A stretch of DNA of 64,000 bases from SM1-73 sp964588305 (GTDB taxonomy: Bacteria; Zixibacteria; MSB-5A5; SM1-73): NCBI GenBank assembly GCA_964588305.1, contig CAZPOP010000004.1:62001-126000 (forward strand). Direction: 5' to 3'. The notes beneath the pieces are model-generated. The model saw only the letters and a program-made list of their open reading frames with translations, did no database searches and had not been told where the DNA came from. A program made the position numbers and the translations under genes. Within the stretch, counting starts at the first letter, position 1, and the number at the start of each line of letters is the position of its first letter. Below are positions 16,843-24,885 of the stretch, piece by piece.

Positions 16843-18066
16843 TTACTCTGAATTGACTTGCTCCACTTTGGATTTGACTTTTCCTTTGAAGAATTTTACC
16901 TCTAATCTGTCTTCCTTTTCAAGCAAGACAGCGTCCTTGATTATCTCTAGTTTCGGCAGCTTTCGGGCGATGGAGTAACCTCTCTTCAACACGGATAGAG
17001 GAGACATAGCCTTGAGTTTTTCGTCGTTTAAAGATAAACTGTTTTTCTGAAATTCAAAGTAGTTTTTTATTTTTTCCAGAAGGAATCGAGTGAGATCGTC
17101 TACTCTCTGCGATACCTGGCTGACAAGATCCGAGGGTCTTTTCAAACCATAGCTTTGTTGGGCAGCTCTTAATCGTTGCTTTGAATATTCGATCAAGGAG
17201 CTTTGATAGTAGGTCAGCTTCTCGGTACCCGATCTCAATTCCTTCAAGAGTTCCTGCTTGTCTCTTACCACCATTTGCGCGGCCGCAGAGGGAGTGGGGG
17301 CTCTTAAGTCTGCAACAAAATCGGAGATGGTGAAATCTATCTGGTGTCCCACCGCTGAGATTACGGGAATCTTAGAATCATAGATGGCTCTGGCAACTAT
17401 CTCCTCGTTGAACGCCCACAAGTCCTCCAACGATCCTCCGCCCCTTCCCACTATCAACACGTCGATATTGGCGAATTGATTGAACTCTGCGATAGCCCGC
17501 GCGATTTCCTCTGAGGCGGCCTCGCCTTGAACTCTAACCGAATTCACTATAATTCGTACGCAGGGAAAACGGCCTTGAATGATCTCTAGCATATCTTTTA
17601 TGGCGGCTCCGGTAGGCGAGGTCACCAGTCCGATACTCTCCGGGAATTCTGGAATCGGCTTCTTGTGCTCTTCGTCGAAGAGTCCTTCTTTCCAAAGCTT
17701 CTCTTTCAGCCGCTGGAATTGGATTTCCAATTTGCCTATTCCAGCCGGGATGAGCTTTGTCACATCCAACTGGTACTGTCCGTTTCTTTCGTAAACTGAA
17801 ATGCTTCCTAAGGCGATCACCTGTATTCCGTCCTCGGGTTCGAACCGAAGCCAGTCTCCTCGGAATCTCCACAGGGTACACTTTATCTGGGCATTCTCGT
17901 CTTTCAGGGAGAAATAGCGATGTCCTGATGAATGTAGGGTATAATTAGAGATTTCTCCTTCCACCCAGACAGTGGTAAAACTTTCCTCTAATATGCCCTT
18001 GATCTCCCGGGTAATCTCAGTGACGCTATAGATCTTTTCCGGTCTTACGGATTCGAATTCGGACAT
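16843..18066 (-). CDS. xseA: exodeoxyribonuclease VII large subunit
   Basis: Catalytic subunit of ExoVII. The N-terminal OB fold (EKIYSVTEITREIKGILEES, then WVEGEISNYTLHSSGHRYFSLKD) is followed by the catalytic domain with SPTGAAIKDML, VLIVGRGGGSLEDLWAFNEE and SAVGHQIDFTISDFVADLRA, and a C-terminal helical region. Length 407 is normal. A promoter lies about 300 nt upstream; the leader between contains palindromes and a partial duplicate of the xseA start. This gene heads the xseA-xseB-ispA-dxs-nadK-recN series. Confidence 0.97.
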   Translation of the reverse strand: MSEFESVRPEKIYSVTEITREIKGILEESFTTVWVEGEISNYTLHSSGHRYFSLKDENAQIKCTLWRFRGDWLRFEPEDGIQVIALGSISVYERNGQYQLDVTKLIPAGIGKLEIQFQRLKEKLWKEGLFDEEHKKPIPEFPESIGLVTSPTGAAIKDMLEIIQGRFPCVRIIVNSVRVQGEAASEEIARAIAEFNQFANIDVLIVGRGGGSLEDLWAFNEEIVARAIYDSKIPVISAVGHQIDFTISDFVADLRAPTPSAAAQMVVRDKQELLKELRSGTEKLTYYQSSLIEYSKQRLRAAQQSYGLKRPSDLVSQVSQRVDDLTRFLLEKIKNYFEFQKNSLSLNDEKLKAMSPLSVLKRGYSIARKLPKLEIIKDAVLLEKEDRLEVKFFKGKVKSKVEQVNSE

Positions 18067-18129
18067 TCTGGGCTCCTGTCACACAATTACGGACGTCGCC
18101 TCCGGCGCCATCTTCCGTGAAGCACTTGT

Positions 18130-18154
18130 GTTGTGGGGTAGGGTACCCCGCAAC
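18130..18154. repeat. palindrome in xseA leader
   Basis: GTTGTGGGGTA-GGG-TACCCCGCAAC: an 11-bp stem with one mismatch-type pair, in the transcribed leader of xseA. Confidence 0.6.
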
Positions 18155-18167
18155 AACGGTTAAGAGC

Positions 18168-18212
18168 GTAGATCTTTTCGTGTCCTACGGATTCACATTC
18201 GGATATTTCGGC
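18168..18212 (-). repeat. degenerate duplicate of the xseA 5' end
   Basis: About 45 nt matching 18028-18072 at roughly three quarters of positions, in the same orientation. It still reads SECESVGHEKIYAL against SEFESVRPEKIYSV in XseA. It lies 140 nt upstream of the true start. Confidence 0.6.
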
Positions 18213-18332
18213 ATATGCCTTGTACGGGCAAGCCTTCTCTGCCAGAGCCGCCCGCGTGGCGGACGGGCAGGAATGGACCTTCGGCGGAAGATTCACGCAT
18301 TTCACTTCAGAAATCCAACGACTGCAGAATGC

Positions 18333-18360
18333 CACTGGTGGAACTGAAGTTCCACCAGTG
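18333..18360. repeat. perfect 12-bp palindrome
   Basis: CACTGGTGGAAC-TGAA-GTTCCACCAGTG, a perfect stem with a 4-nt loop, just downstream of the xseA promoter. No T-tract, so not an obvious terminator. Confidence 0.7.
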
Positions 18361-18373
18361 CACTCTCTTCCAA

Positions 18374-18402
18374 AATATATGATTGCTGAAACTGTTTGTC
18401 AA
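18374..18402 (-). promoter_or_regulatory. sigma-70-type promoter for the xseA operon
   Basis: Minus strand: perfect -35 TTGACA (18397-18402), 17-nt spacer, -10 TATATT (18374-18379). It drives toward xseA through a leader of about 300 nt. Confidence 0.75.
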
Positions 18403-18631
18403 ACAATATGTTGAGGGCGGCATAGGTTATGAGTGCTTGGGGGAATTGGGAGTTGATTCTTGCAGGGATTCCCGGCCAACAGAGAAACTCCGCTTTACGC
18501 GAGGATAATGGAACCACGAGACATTCTTACAACTAGTGACGCTTCCGTGGAGAATAGGAGAAGTGGGTTCCTGCAAACGGGAGGTATTTTCTTTGTATTC
18601 TAAGATTTTCTATCTATTGTCGAGCATAGAA

Positions 18632-21124
18632 CTATATGCGGATGCTACGGGTGACCACGAAACTAGAGATAAACTCCCGGAGAGTCCTCTCGATCTCCTC
18701 TGAGTCCTGATACCTCTCCTCCGGATTCTTGGCCATAGCTCTTGAGATTATTCGATCAAAGACCACGGGGGTTTTTTCATCAAGGGCGGAAGGTGAAGTA
18801 GGAGTGTTGTTCAATATGTTATACATGAGAGAGCTGATACTTTCTCCCTTGAATGGTTTGTCTCCGGTCAGAAATTCATAAATTACCACTCCTAATGAGA
18901 AAATATCTGAACGTTTATCTGCCGGTCTTCCTTCCAGTTGCTCCGGAGAGATGTAATGAGGCGTTCCTAAGGCCACGTTACTTTTCGTCATGGAGGACGT
19001 CGCCAGCCTGGCAATCCCGAAGTCCATTACCTTCACTGCGAAATCCTCCAAGAGCATGATGTTGGCCGGTTTGATGTCCCGGTGCACGATTCCCTTTTGA
19101 TGTGCGTAATTTAAAGCCGCACAAACCTGCATGATGATTTTGGCTACGATTCTGTAATTCAGCTCCTTCTTTTTCTTGATGAAGCTCTCCAAAGTGTAAC
19201 CGGAAAGATACTCCATGGCGATATATTGCAGCCCCTCCTCTTCGCCTACATCATAGATGGTGACTATATTGGGATGAGACAATTTTCCAGCCGCTTTTGC
19301 CTCGCGGACCAATCTCTCTTTCAGTTCAGAAACTTCATCAGCTGAAACGGCGAAATCCAATCTGATAGTTTTAAGAGCCACCAGTCTGTCCAGGGCAGGG
19401 TCCAAACCTTTATACACCGTCCCCATCCCCCCTTTTCCGATAAGCTCCAGAATCTTGTAGCGACCAAATTGAGTCAAGGAGAGATGATCCGTGGATTTCT
19501 TCGGAATATCCTTGGGTGTTTCCTCCGATGGCGATCCAGTTGCCTGTGGTCCTGGCGAAGGAGTGGCAGGCGTGGACACAGTCGAGACTTCTTCTCCAGC
19601 CTGTATATCCGGAATCCTCTCAGGAGTCCGTTCTGGAACTGGGGGAGTGCCCTTTTGGGCTAGCGGAGAGCCAGGTGGGGTTGACATAACCATGGTCTTT
19701 TCTTCAGTGCCGATCTTCTCGGATGCCGATTCGTCGGCCGGCTCAGCTGAGTCCGGTGGAGGCTCTCCCGAGTTAGGAGTTCCCGGGACTGCCCTGGTCT
19801 GGACTTTTTCTTTGAGTTCTTTATGTTGTTTTTCCGGTATTGTGTGATCCCATTCCGTCTTGTCTTCCGGACGAATCTCTTCGGTGCCCGGCCATTCTTC
19901 TCTCTCTTCCTTTTGCGCTCTTTTGGGTTTGATGAGGGCAGCGACGGCCAGGAAAACTAAAAGCTCTGAAATGGGATAGAGGGGCTTGGTCAAAATGCCA
20001 AAAGAAGAGAACAGAATATAATTCAGATTAAACATGACGAACAAGAAGACCAAAAGGATGACTATCCTATAAGTCAGGGACACCTTGGGCAAAACCAAAG
20101 CACAGAAGACTCCAATCATGATCAGAATCAGAAGATTCCACCCTGCGGAAAGCGGGCGTAATGAGTTATGGCGGATGATGTTTTCGACTACGTTGGCGAT
20201 CCTCTCTACCTCATTCAAAGCTCCATAAGAAGGAACCTTCACCCAGGTTTTGGATTCCACGGCAGTCAAGCCGACCAAGACTATCTTATCAGAGAAAGCC
20301 CTTGAGGCAGTCTCTCCATTCAGTATATCCAAAGCAGAGACGCGGTCGAAAGTCAGATTTGGGCCGTGGTAGTTTATCATCATCTGTTTCTTCCTGTCCG
20401 TGGGGATCAAACTACCTCCCAGGTTCAGACCTTCCTTGAGCAGCCCAACTTCTGTTCTGTCGATCCCCAAATACCGCCTGGCCGTCTGCAGAGCCAGTGA
20501 AGGATAGAGGTATCCATCATATTCGATCAATGTTGGCTCTCGTCGGATCTGGTTATCCGGGTCGTAAGTAATATTGATGTGCCCAAAGTCTGAAGCAGAT
20601 CCAAGCAGAAGCTTGTCAGGGCAATATACTTGCTTAGCAGAAACCGAAACCTCCGGGTCAAGATCATTTACTTGGGCTAACGCTGACCTCAGAACAGCTG
20701 GAGGGGAAGGAGTAGGGGACATCCCCACCTCCGATAGATTGAAGTATATGGGGAGGATCACATTTTCGGAATAATATACCTCATCGGCCAGAAGCTGCGT
20801 CCTTCCCGAGGTATCCTCGTCAATCTCCTCTCCAAGGAAAATGTCCAACACCAAAACCTTTGGAGACGCCTGGGAGATGGCAAATACCAATTGAGCCAGT
20901 CTGTCTCGTGACCAGGGCCACTTGCCGATCTGATCAAGCGTTTTTTCATCTATGCCCGCAATTATGATATCCTCTTGCGGACTGATGCTTCCTCTTAGTT
21001 TGAACATCGCATCCTGCATCCGAAGATCAAGCCTCTCTAGGAAGCCGTACTTTCCTGCATAGAGCGAAATCATCAGGATGGTGATCAAGACGTATAGTAT
21101 GAACCCCGAAAACTTTCTTAACAT
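18632..21124 (-). CDS. CHASE2-sensor serine/threonine protein kinase
   Basis: An 830-residue membrane receptor kinase. Residues about 7-25 form the first helix, then an extracytoplasmic CHASE2 domain (GIDEKTLDQIGKWPWSR, VLVDLD-type core, GETASRAFSDKIVLVGLTAV), three closely spaced helices at about 330-400, a long Pro/Glu-rich cytoplasmic linker, and a Hanks kinase at about 560-825. Catalytic features are complete: GKGGMGTVYKG loop, VALKTI lysine, HRDIKPANIM, DFGIAR and GTPHYISPEQ. The order is typical of bacterial CHASE2 kinases. Downstream lies nothing of the pathway; upstream are a phosphatase and an FHA protein, making a plausible phospho-signalling set. The signal sensed is unknown. Confidence 0.93.
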   Translation of the reverse strand: MLRKFSGFILYVLITILMISLYAGKYGFLERLDLRMQDAMFKLRGSISPQEDIIIAGIDEKTLDQIGKWPWSRDRLAQLVFAISQASPKVLVLDIFLGEEIDEDTSGRTQLLADEVYYSENVILPIYFNLSEVGMSPTPSPPAVLRSALAQVNDLDPEVSVSAKQVYCPDKLLLGSASDFGHINITYDPDNQIRREPTLIEYDGYLYPSLALQTARRYLGIDRTEVGLLKEGLNLGGSLIPTDRKKQMMINYHGPNLTFDRVSALDILNGETASRAFSDKIVLVGLTAVESKTWVKVPSYGALNEVERIANVVENIIRHNSLRPLSAGWNLLILIMIGVFCALVLPKVSLTYRIVILLVFLFVMFNLNYILFSSFGILTKPLYPISELLVFLAVAALIKPKRAQKEEREEWPGTEEIRPEDKTEWDHTIPEKQHKELKEKVQTRAVPGTPNSGEPPPDSAEPADESASEKIGTEEKTMVMSTPPGSPLAQKGTPPVPERTPERIPDIQAGEEVSTVSTPATPSPGPQATGSPSEETPKDIPKKSTDHLSLTQFGRYKILELIGKGGMGTVYKGLDPALDRLVALKTIRLDFAVSADEVSELKERLVREAKAAGKLSHPNIVTIYDVGEEEGLQYIAMEYLSGYTLESFIKKKKELNYRIVAKIIMQVCAALNYAHQKGIVHRDIKPANIMLLEDFAVKVMDFGIARLATSSMTKSNVALGTPHYISPEQLEGRPADKRSDIFSLGVVIYEFLTGDKPFKGESISSLMYNILNNTPTSPSALDEKTPVVFDRIISRAMAKNPEERYQDSEEIERTLREFISSFVVTRSIRI

Positions 21125-21214
21125 TCTTGATGTTGATTTGGGTTAAGAGGCAAATTCTCCGGCACCCAACTTGACTCAGATGCTGGACATCCTACAAATC
21201 GAGCTGAACTCCTT

Positions 21215-21943
21215 TTACCTTCCGGAGGCCAACCGTTCAATCAGAAACGGGGGTAGCTCCCTTTTTTTCATCTTTGCTTGGGTTTTCTTGTAATCGTAGG
21301 GGAGTCTTTTTAAAGCCGCCCTTTTTTGCTGGGCGTCATATACAAAATAGCAGGCTTCATTAGATCCGTCTCTGGGTTGCCCCACTGAACCTACATTTAT
21401 GATATATCTAAATCCCTCCTCTATCACTACCTCGGGCTCACCGTGCAGAAAGCAGTGTTTGTCCTTGTACTTTTCTATAATGACCGGATGGTGAGAATGA
21501 CCTATAAGACAAACCTGTTTTTTGAAAAAGTTGAAATTCTCTTCGGCGTCATCCAGATCGAAGATATAATTCCATTCCTGTGGTTCTTTGGGAGTTGAGT
21601 GGACTAAATAGAACTGATCAAACCTGTGATCCATTGAAAAGCCCGACAATATCCGTAAGCTCTTCTCATTCAGAACCTCTTTGGTCCATTCCATGGCCCT
21701 CTGCGCATAGGGGTTGAAAAGATTGGTCTCTATCAAACCCAACCCTGCGTAGTCGTGGTTTCCCATTAACTTTATCTCCGCAACGTCGTCGATTATGGAG
21801 GTGCATTCGTTTGGGTTGGGACCGTACCCCACCACATCTCCCAAAAAGAAAACCCTATCCAGCTTTTCCTTTTTGAAGTCCGCGACCGCCACCTTCAAAG
21901 CCTCGAGGTTGGCGTGAACGTCAGAAAAGAAACCATATCTCAT
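21215..21943 (-). CDS. calcineurin-like metallophosphoesterase
   Basis: A 242-residue phosphoesterase with all five metal-site motifs in order: DVHANLEAL (residues 7-15), GDVVGYGPNP (35-44), GNHD (about 62-65), the HSTP segment and GHSHHP, followed by NVGSVGQPRDG, which marks the YfcE/ApaH-like protein-phosphatase and diesterase group. Its ATG overlaps the FHA stop (ATGA), so translation is probably coupled. Beside a Ser/Thr kinase and an FHA protein, a role as a phosphoprotein or nucleotide phosphatase is plausible but unproven; there is no PP2C partner here. Confidence 0.85.
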   Translation of the reverse strand: MRYGFFSDVHANLEALKVAVADFKKEKLDRVFFLGDVVGYGPNPNECTSIIDDVAEIKLMGNHDYAGLGLIETNLFNPYAQRAMEWTKEVLNEKSLRILSGFSMDHRFDQFYLVHSTPKEPQEWNYIFDLDDAEENFNFFKKQVCLIGHSHHPVIIEKYKDKHCFLHGEPEVVIEEGFRYIINVGSVGQPRDGSNEACYFVYDAQQKRAALKRLPYDYKKTQAKMKKRELPPFLIERLASGR

Positions 21944-22635
21944 TTATTCTTCCCTTGAATGAACCGAAAAACAGATTTGCCTACCTCAACCAAGTCGTCA
22001 TTTTTCAATTGACACCTTTGAACTTCCTCTCCATTAACTTTGGTCTTCCGCCTTCGCCCCAAATTCATCAGAAGAAAGTTGTCTTTCTGCTTGACTATTT
22101 TTGCCTGAATCTTGGGAATGAAAAACCCTTTGACTCTCACGTTCACATACTTTGATTTGCCAAAGGTGACCACCGGCCTGTCCAGAGTGAGCGCCTTTAT
22201 ATTGGTGTTTTCCTCTCCCTGAAGGACCGAGCAACCAGCCTGGGCTATCATCTCTTTTTCTTTTTTATCCCTCTCCAATAGCTGTTTTTGTTTTTTGGTG
22301 CGCAGGACCATGGTGCCGTCCAACTCAGTCAACTTAACGTCCTTGGGAGTGTCTCGGTGATAGATCAAATCGAATTTGCCAATGGTGATCCGGTCCTGGT
22401 CCTTTAACGTATCCTCCGTTATCTTCCGGTTGTTCACGAAGGTGCCGTTCAAACTCTCGTTATCGATTATTAAGGCGGAATCATCACCGAATTCAATCTG
22501 CGCATGTTTTCTTGAAACCCCCTTATTGTCCAACACTATGTCGTTATCCGAGGTTCTCCCGACGCTGATTCTCTTCTTTTGGGTCACGACTCTCTCTACC
22601 ACCTTGTCGTCATACCTGACCACAATCTCCGGCAT
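21940..22635 (-). CDS. double FHA-domain protein
   Basis: Cytoplasmic phosphothreonine-recognition protein of 231 residues. The first FHA domain (about 20-95) is classical: ISVGRTSDNDIVLDNKGVSR, then KHAQIE and NESLNGTFVNN. A Lys-rich linker leads to a second, degenerate FHA-like fold (about 145-225: VVTFGKSKYVNVRVKG, KIQAKIV, KVNGEEV, VEVGKSVFRF) that lacks the classical S-R-x-H pair. It overlaps the phosphatase gene by 4 nt and probably reads phosphorylation by the neighbouring kinase (inference from context). Confidence 0.88.
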   Translation of the reverse strand: MPEIVVRYDDKVVERVVTQKKRISVGRTSDNDIVLDNKGVSRKHAQIEFGDDSALIIDNESLNGTFVNNRKITEDTLKDQDRITIGKFDLIYHRDTPKDVKLTELDGTMVLRTKKQKQLLERDKKEKEMIAQAGCSVLQGEENTNIKALTLDRPVVTFGKSKYVNVRVKGFFIPKIQAKIVKQKDNFLLMNLGRRRKTKVNGEEVQRCQLKNDDLVEVGKSVFRFIQGKNK

Positions 22636-22944
22636 TTTTGCCCCCTTTGTTTAGAATTGAAGATAGAAGGACAGCTTTCTTGATTTTGTCAACCTCTTTT
22701 ATTGAAGTAACCTCATTAAACAACCCCAAGAAACAGAGGAACTTATCCCCGCCCGCTGGGGCCTTTTTTCACTTAATTATATTGTCGACACAAAAATCCA
22801 AAAACTTCATCTTAGTCGCCAAAGTAATCTTAAGCCTTAGGCCGACGTGTGAAAGGCTGGTTGAGTCCAAGACATTACGCAAAAAGGTCAGGATAATCTT
22901 CCCGACCTTCTTTTGCCTATCAGATAGAGCAAGGACAAGCCGAT
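22636..22944 (-). other. FHA leader region; no gene
   Basis: Apart from the terminator at 22881-22907, this 309-nt stretch has no gene I trust. A TTGACA at 22687-22692 could be a -35 element for the FHA operon, but the -10 is poor (CTTCTA at 17 nt). A CCCC/GGGG hairpin with a T-run on the plus strand lies near 22748-22770. A plus-strand frame across the region has no ribosome-binding site and is atypical in composition. Confidence 0.4.
22881..22907 (-). terminator. rho-independent terminator
   Basis: Minus strand: GGTCGGGA-AGATTA-TCCTGACC followed by TTTTT. It lies 38 nt past the stop of the 18-residue peptide gene and closes the lipoprotein transcript. Confidence 0.8.
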
Positions 22945-23001
22945 TTACTTCTTGGATTTCTTTGTTGACTTGGAATTCGCCGTTTTCTTTTTGCAGGGCA
23001 T
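22945..23001 (-). CDS. 18-residue Lys-rich peptide
   Basis: A very short frame reading MPCKKKTANSKSTKKSKK, half of it lysine. Support comes from context rather than homology: a strong ribosome-binding site (GAGGGGAGGTGAACGG then ATG), a position 48 nt after the lipoprotein stop, and a good terminator 38 nt after its own stop. Small Lys/Ala/Ser-rich peptides of this kind resemble histone-H1-like or ribosome-associated tails, but I do not recognise the family. Confidence 0.5.
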   Translation of the reverse strand: MPCKKKTANSKSTKKSKK

Positions 23002-23048
23002 CCGTTCACCTCCCCTCGAGGAATGGCTTTCACGAAAGAAGTTGTCAC

Positions 23049-23624
23049 CTATTTCTTTTGCTTACCCATGATGAGTTCGCTCAGCTCTTCGTTTTTGGCG
23101 ATGATCTGCTGATATACCTCACCAGCTATTTCCTTAGCCACATCGAAGTTTCCACTGTCTAGCTCTTCTTGAGCCTCCTTCAATTGGCCCTCCCAGGTGG
23201 GTATTTGCTTGGACAGATCGGTCTTTGCCTTAGGGATTTTCCAATCTCCAGCTATTTTCTGTGTCCCTTTAAGCTGTTCCATAGCCTTTCGGGACTCGCT
23301 GATGGCATCTTCTGCGATCACCTTCACATCATCCTTGTTGATTGGGGCTTGGGAAGCAGCTGAGTCAGCCATTGCCTTGGCTTCTGTCAACAGTTTCTTG
23401 GCTTCCCGATAGTTTTTCTGGGCAATCAGGTTCTCGGCCTCCGTTATGGAGTTCCCCGCCTCAGCAAAAAGGTCTGATGCATATCTGTCTGCCTCCGCTT
23501 CTCTTGCCTTCTCCAGGGCATCCTTGGCAGCATTCAACTCCGTTTGCGGTTCGCCTGCGCACCCCAGCATTACCAAAAAAAGAGCAAGGATAATCAGCTG
23601 GACGACTAAGATCTCCTTTTTCAT
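23049..23624 (-). CDS. DUF4398-like helical lipoprotein
   Basis: A 191-residue lipoprotein: signal peptide with MLGC lipobox (Cys near residue 22), then a long helical domain made of TPR-like A-x-x-AL-x-x-A repeats (NAAKDALEKAREAEADRYAS, FAEAGNSITEAENLIAQKNY, REAKKLLTEAKAMADSAAS), as in DUF4398 envelope proteins. It is likely anchored to the outer membrane, facing the periplasm. It has its own strong promoter about 190 nt upstream and is followed by a tiny Lys-rich gene and a terminator. Confidence 0.75.
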   Translation of the reverse strand: MKKEILVVQLIILALFLVMLGCAGEPQTELNAAKDALEKAREAEADRYASDLFAEAGNSITEAENLIAQKNYREAKKLLTEAKAMADSAASQAPINKDDVKVIAEDAISESRKAMEQLKGTQKIAGDWKIPKAKTDLSKQIPTWEGQLKEAQEELDSGNFDVAKEIAGEVYQQIIAKNEELSELIMGKQKK

Positions 23625-23813
23625 ATCAGCCCTTCACTCCTTTCTGTGCTTCTGGTTTTTGGGTTTATTTGGCTATTAGCTGGATACGAAATTTCGAAAG
23701 CCTGAAGCGCAAAACCTTCTGGGCATTCTTTTTGTTAACTGAACGCAGTTAAGCCTCCTTCGGATTTGGTTTTCAAAAAAGCCAATGGTCCAGCTATAAC
23801 TTGGTCGGGCACC

Positions 23814-23841
23814 AATATATGAGCCTGACTGTTCTTGTCAA
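23814..23841 (-). promoter_or_regulatory. strong sigma-70-type promoter for the lipoprotein gene
   Basis: Minus strand: -35 TTGACA (23836-23841), 16-nt spacer, -10 TATATT (23814-23819). The leader to the lipoprotein ATG is about 180 nt. The flanking 23625-23896 gap contains no other gene. Confidence 0.75.
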
Positions 23842-23896
23842 GAGAAATCTTTCAGCTTTTGAGGATACGTTTTCACGGTGGAGAAGATAACCCGGG

Positions 23897-24631
23897 TCAT
23901 TTGTCGCCTTCGACTACCTGAAGTATCCCTTGATAACTTGAGGTTTTTCTGATATTCCTGAAACCCGCTCGTTTCACCTCATTCTCGAGACCATGCCTCA
24001 ACATGTCTTTGCGGGTAGGCGTTTCGAAGTTGAGGGGAAGCCAATAGAAAAACCAGAATCCTATGAATACACGAATGAAGAAATTCTTCGGGTGATCCAC
24101 CTCCAAGACAATTACCCTTCCTTGTTCTTTCAATACCCGTTTTGCCTCTCTTAACGTATCCAATCGTTCCTCTTCTCTCGTTTCATGAAGAGCATGAGTG
24201 ATGAACACCTTATCAAAATATGTGTCCTTGAAGCAGGTTTTGGTCACATCTCCTTCAATGAATTTAACGTTGTTGAAATTGACTCTCGTTGTTGCGAGCT
24301 TCTTGATTCGTCTTTGAGCGATCTTTATCTGGCCCCGAGAAAGGTCCATTCCAGTTATCTCCGTCCCATCCCCTGCCTTTTCAGCTACAGCAAAAGTGGC
24401 ACCGCCAGTGCCGCAGCACATATCAAGAATCTTATCCCCTTTTTTGAGGCTTATTGGCTCTATCAACCTCCGTCTGCACCTTTTCTCGCGCCCAAAAGGC
24501 AGAAAGCACCATTTCATGGCAAGGTTGTAATAACGAGATTGGATGTTGTCGTAAAACCACTTGTACGATTTTCTGCTTAGTGCCGCTTCATTTGTGCTTT
24601 TGTTCACAATGCGACGATAGTATGACTTCAA
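23897..24631 (-). CDS. class I SAM-dependent methyltransferase (UbiE-like)
   Basis: Rossmann methyltransferase of about 244 residues. Motif I ILDMCCGTGGATFAV (about residues 67-81), motif post-I GMDLSRGQIKIA, motif II VFITHALHE and motif III RVLKEQGRVIVLEVD are all clear. The ADO-binding features place it with the UbiE/MenG type, but a hydrophobic helix FFIRVFIGFWFFYWL near 185-200 and lack of a quinone-gene context leave the substrate open. The start is uncertain: the furthest codon is TTG at 24631, with GTG eight codons later; neither has a good ribosome-binding site. Confidence 0.75.
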   Translation of the reverse strand: MKSYYRRIVNKSTNEAALSRKSYKWFYDNIQSRYYNLAMKWCFLPFGREKRCRRRLIEPISLKKGDKILDMCCGTGGATFAVAEKAGDGTEITGMDLSRGQIKIAQRRIKKLATTRVNFNNVKFIEGDVTKTCFKDTYFDKVFITHALHETREEERLDTLREAKRVLKEQGRVIVLEVDHPKNFFIRVFIGFWFFYWLPLNFETPTRKDMLRHGLENEVKRAGFRNIRKTSSYQGILQVVEGDK

Positions 24632-24861
24632 GTAATGTTGATATTCTTTTCAAAATAGGAATCGGAGTCTTTTTTGAAAAAATGCAGGCCCTAAATCGAA
24701 CCTGGGCATTACTGATTTCACATAAATTTCGGAGCCATCCTTCGAAATCCCGCCTTTGGCGGGAGACGAAAGGAGAGGGCTTCGCTGTGCATCTGATCCA
24801 CGGAATCAGTCCAGAGGGTCGACGGGGACTCGTCTGAGCCAGGCTGAGCCTTTGATCCGTT

Positions 24862-24885
24862 GGCATGAACCATACGGTTCATGCC
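24862..24885. repeat. perfect 10-bp palindrome at folD 3' end
   Basis: GGCATGAACC-ATAC-GGTTCATGCC straddles the folD stop codon. No T-tract follows on either strand. A second small palindrome, CCCGCC-TTT-GGCGGG, lies at 24749-24763 in the same gap. Confidence 0.65.

Larger units (their letters stand above)
18067..18631 (-). other. long xseA leader with palindromes; no gene
   Basis: 565 nt without a convincing gene. It holds two strong hairpins (18130-18154 and 18333-18360), a CCGCC-GGCGG palindrome near 18240, a degenerate copy of the xseA start (18168-18212) and the promoter at 18374-18402. From 18403 to 18631, toward the kinase gene, I see nothing recognisable. Confidence 0.6.

Noticed and set aside
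19491..19847. A 118-codon plus-strand frame rich in Gly/Ser/Val.
   Set aside because: Antisense shadow of the Pro/Glu-rich linker of the CHASE2 kinase.
22737..22770. Plus-strand terminator hairpin CCCC/GGGG with T-run.
   Set aside because: No plus-strand gene precedes it; probably a fortuitous or palindromic element in the FHA leader.
22638..23162. A 174-codon plus-strand frame.
   Set aside because: It crosses the small peptide gene, terminator and lipoprotein gene antisense, has no ribosome-binding site and odd composition.
24660..24720. A tRNA-like T-loop (TCGAACC) near 24677.
   Set aside because: No acceptor or anticodon stems can be built around it.
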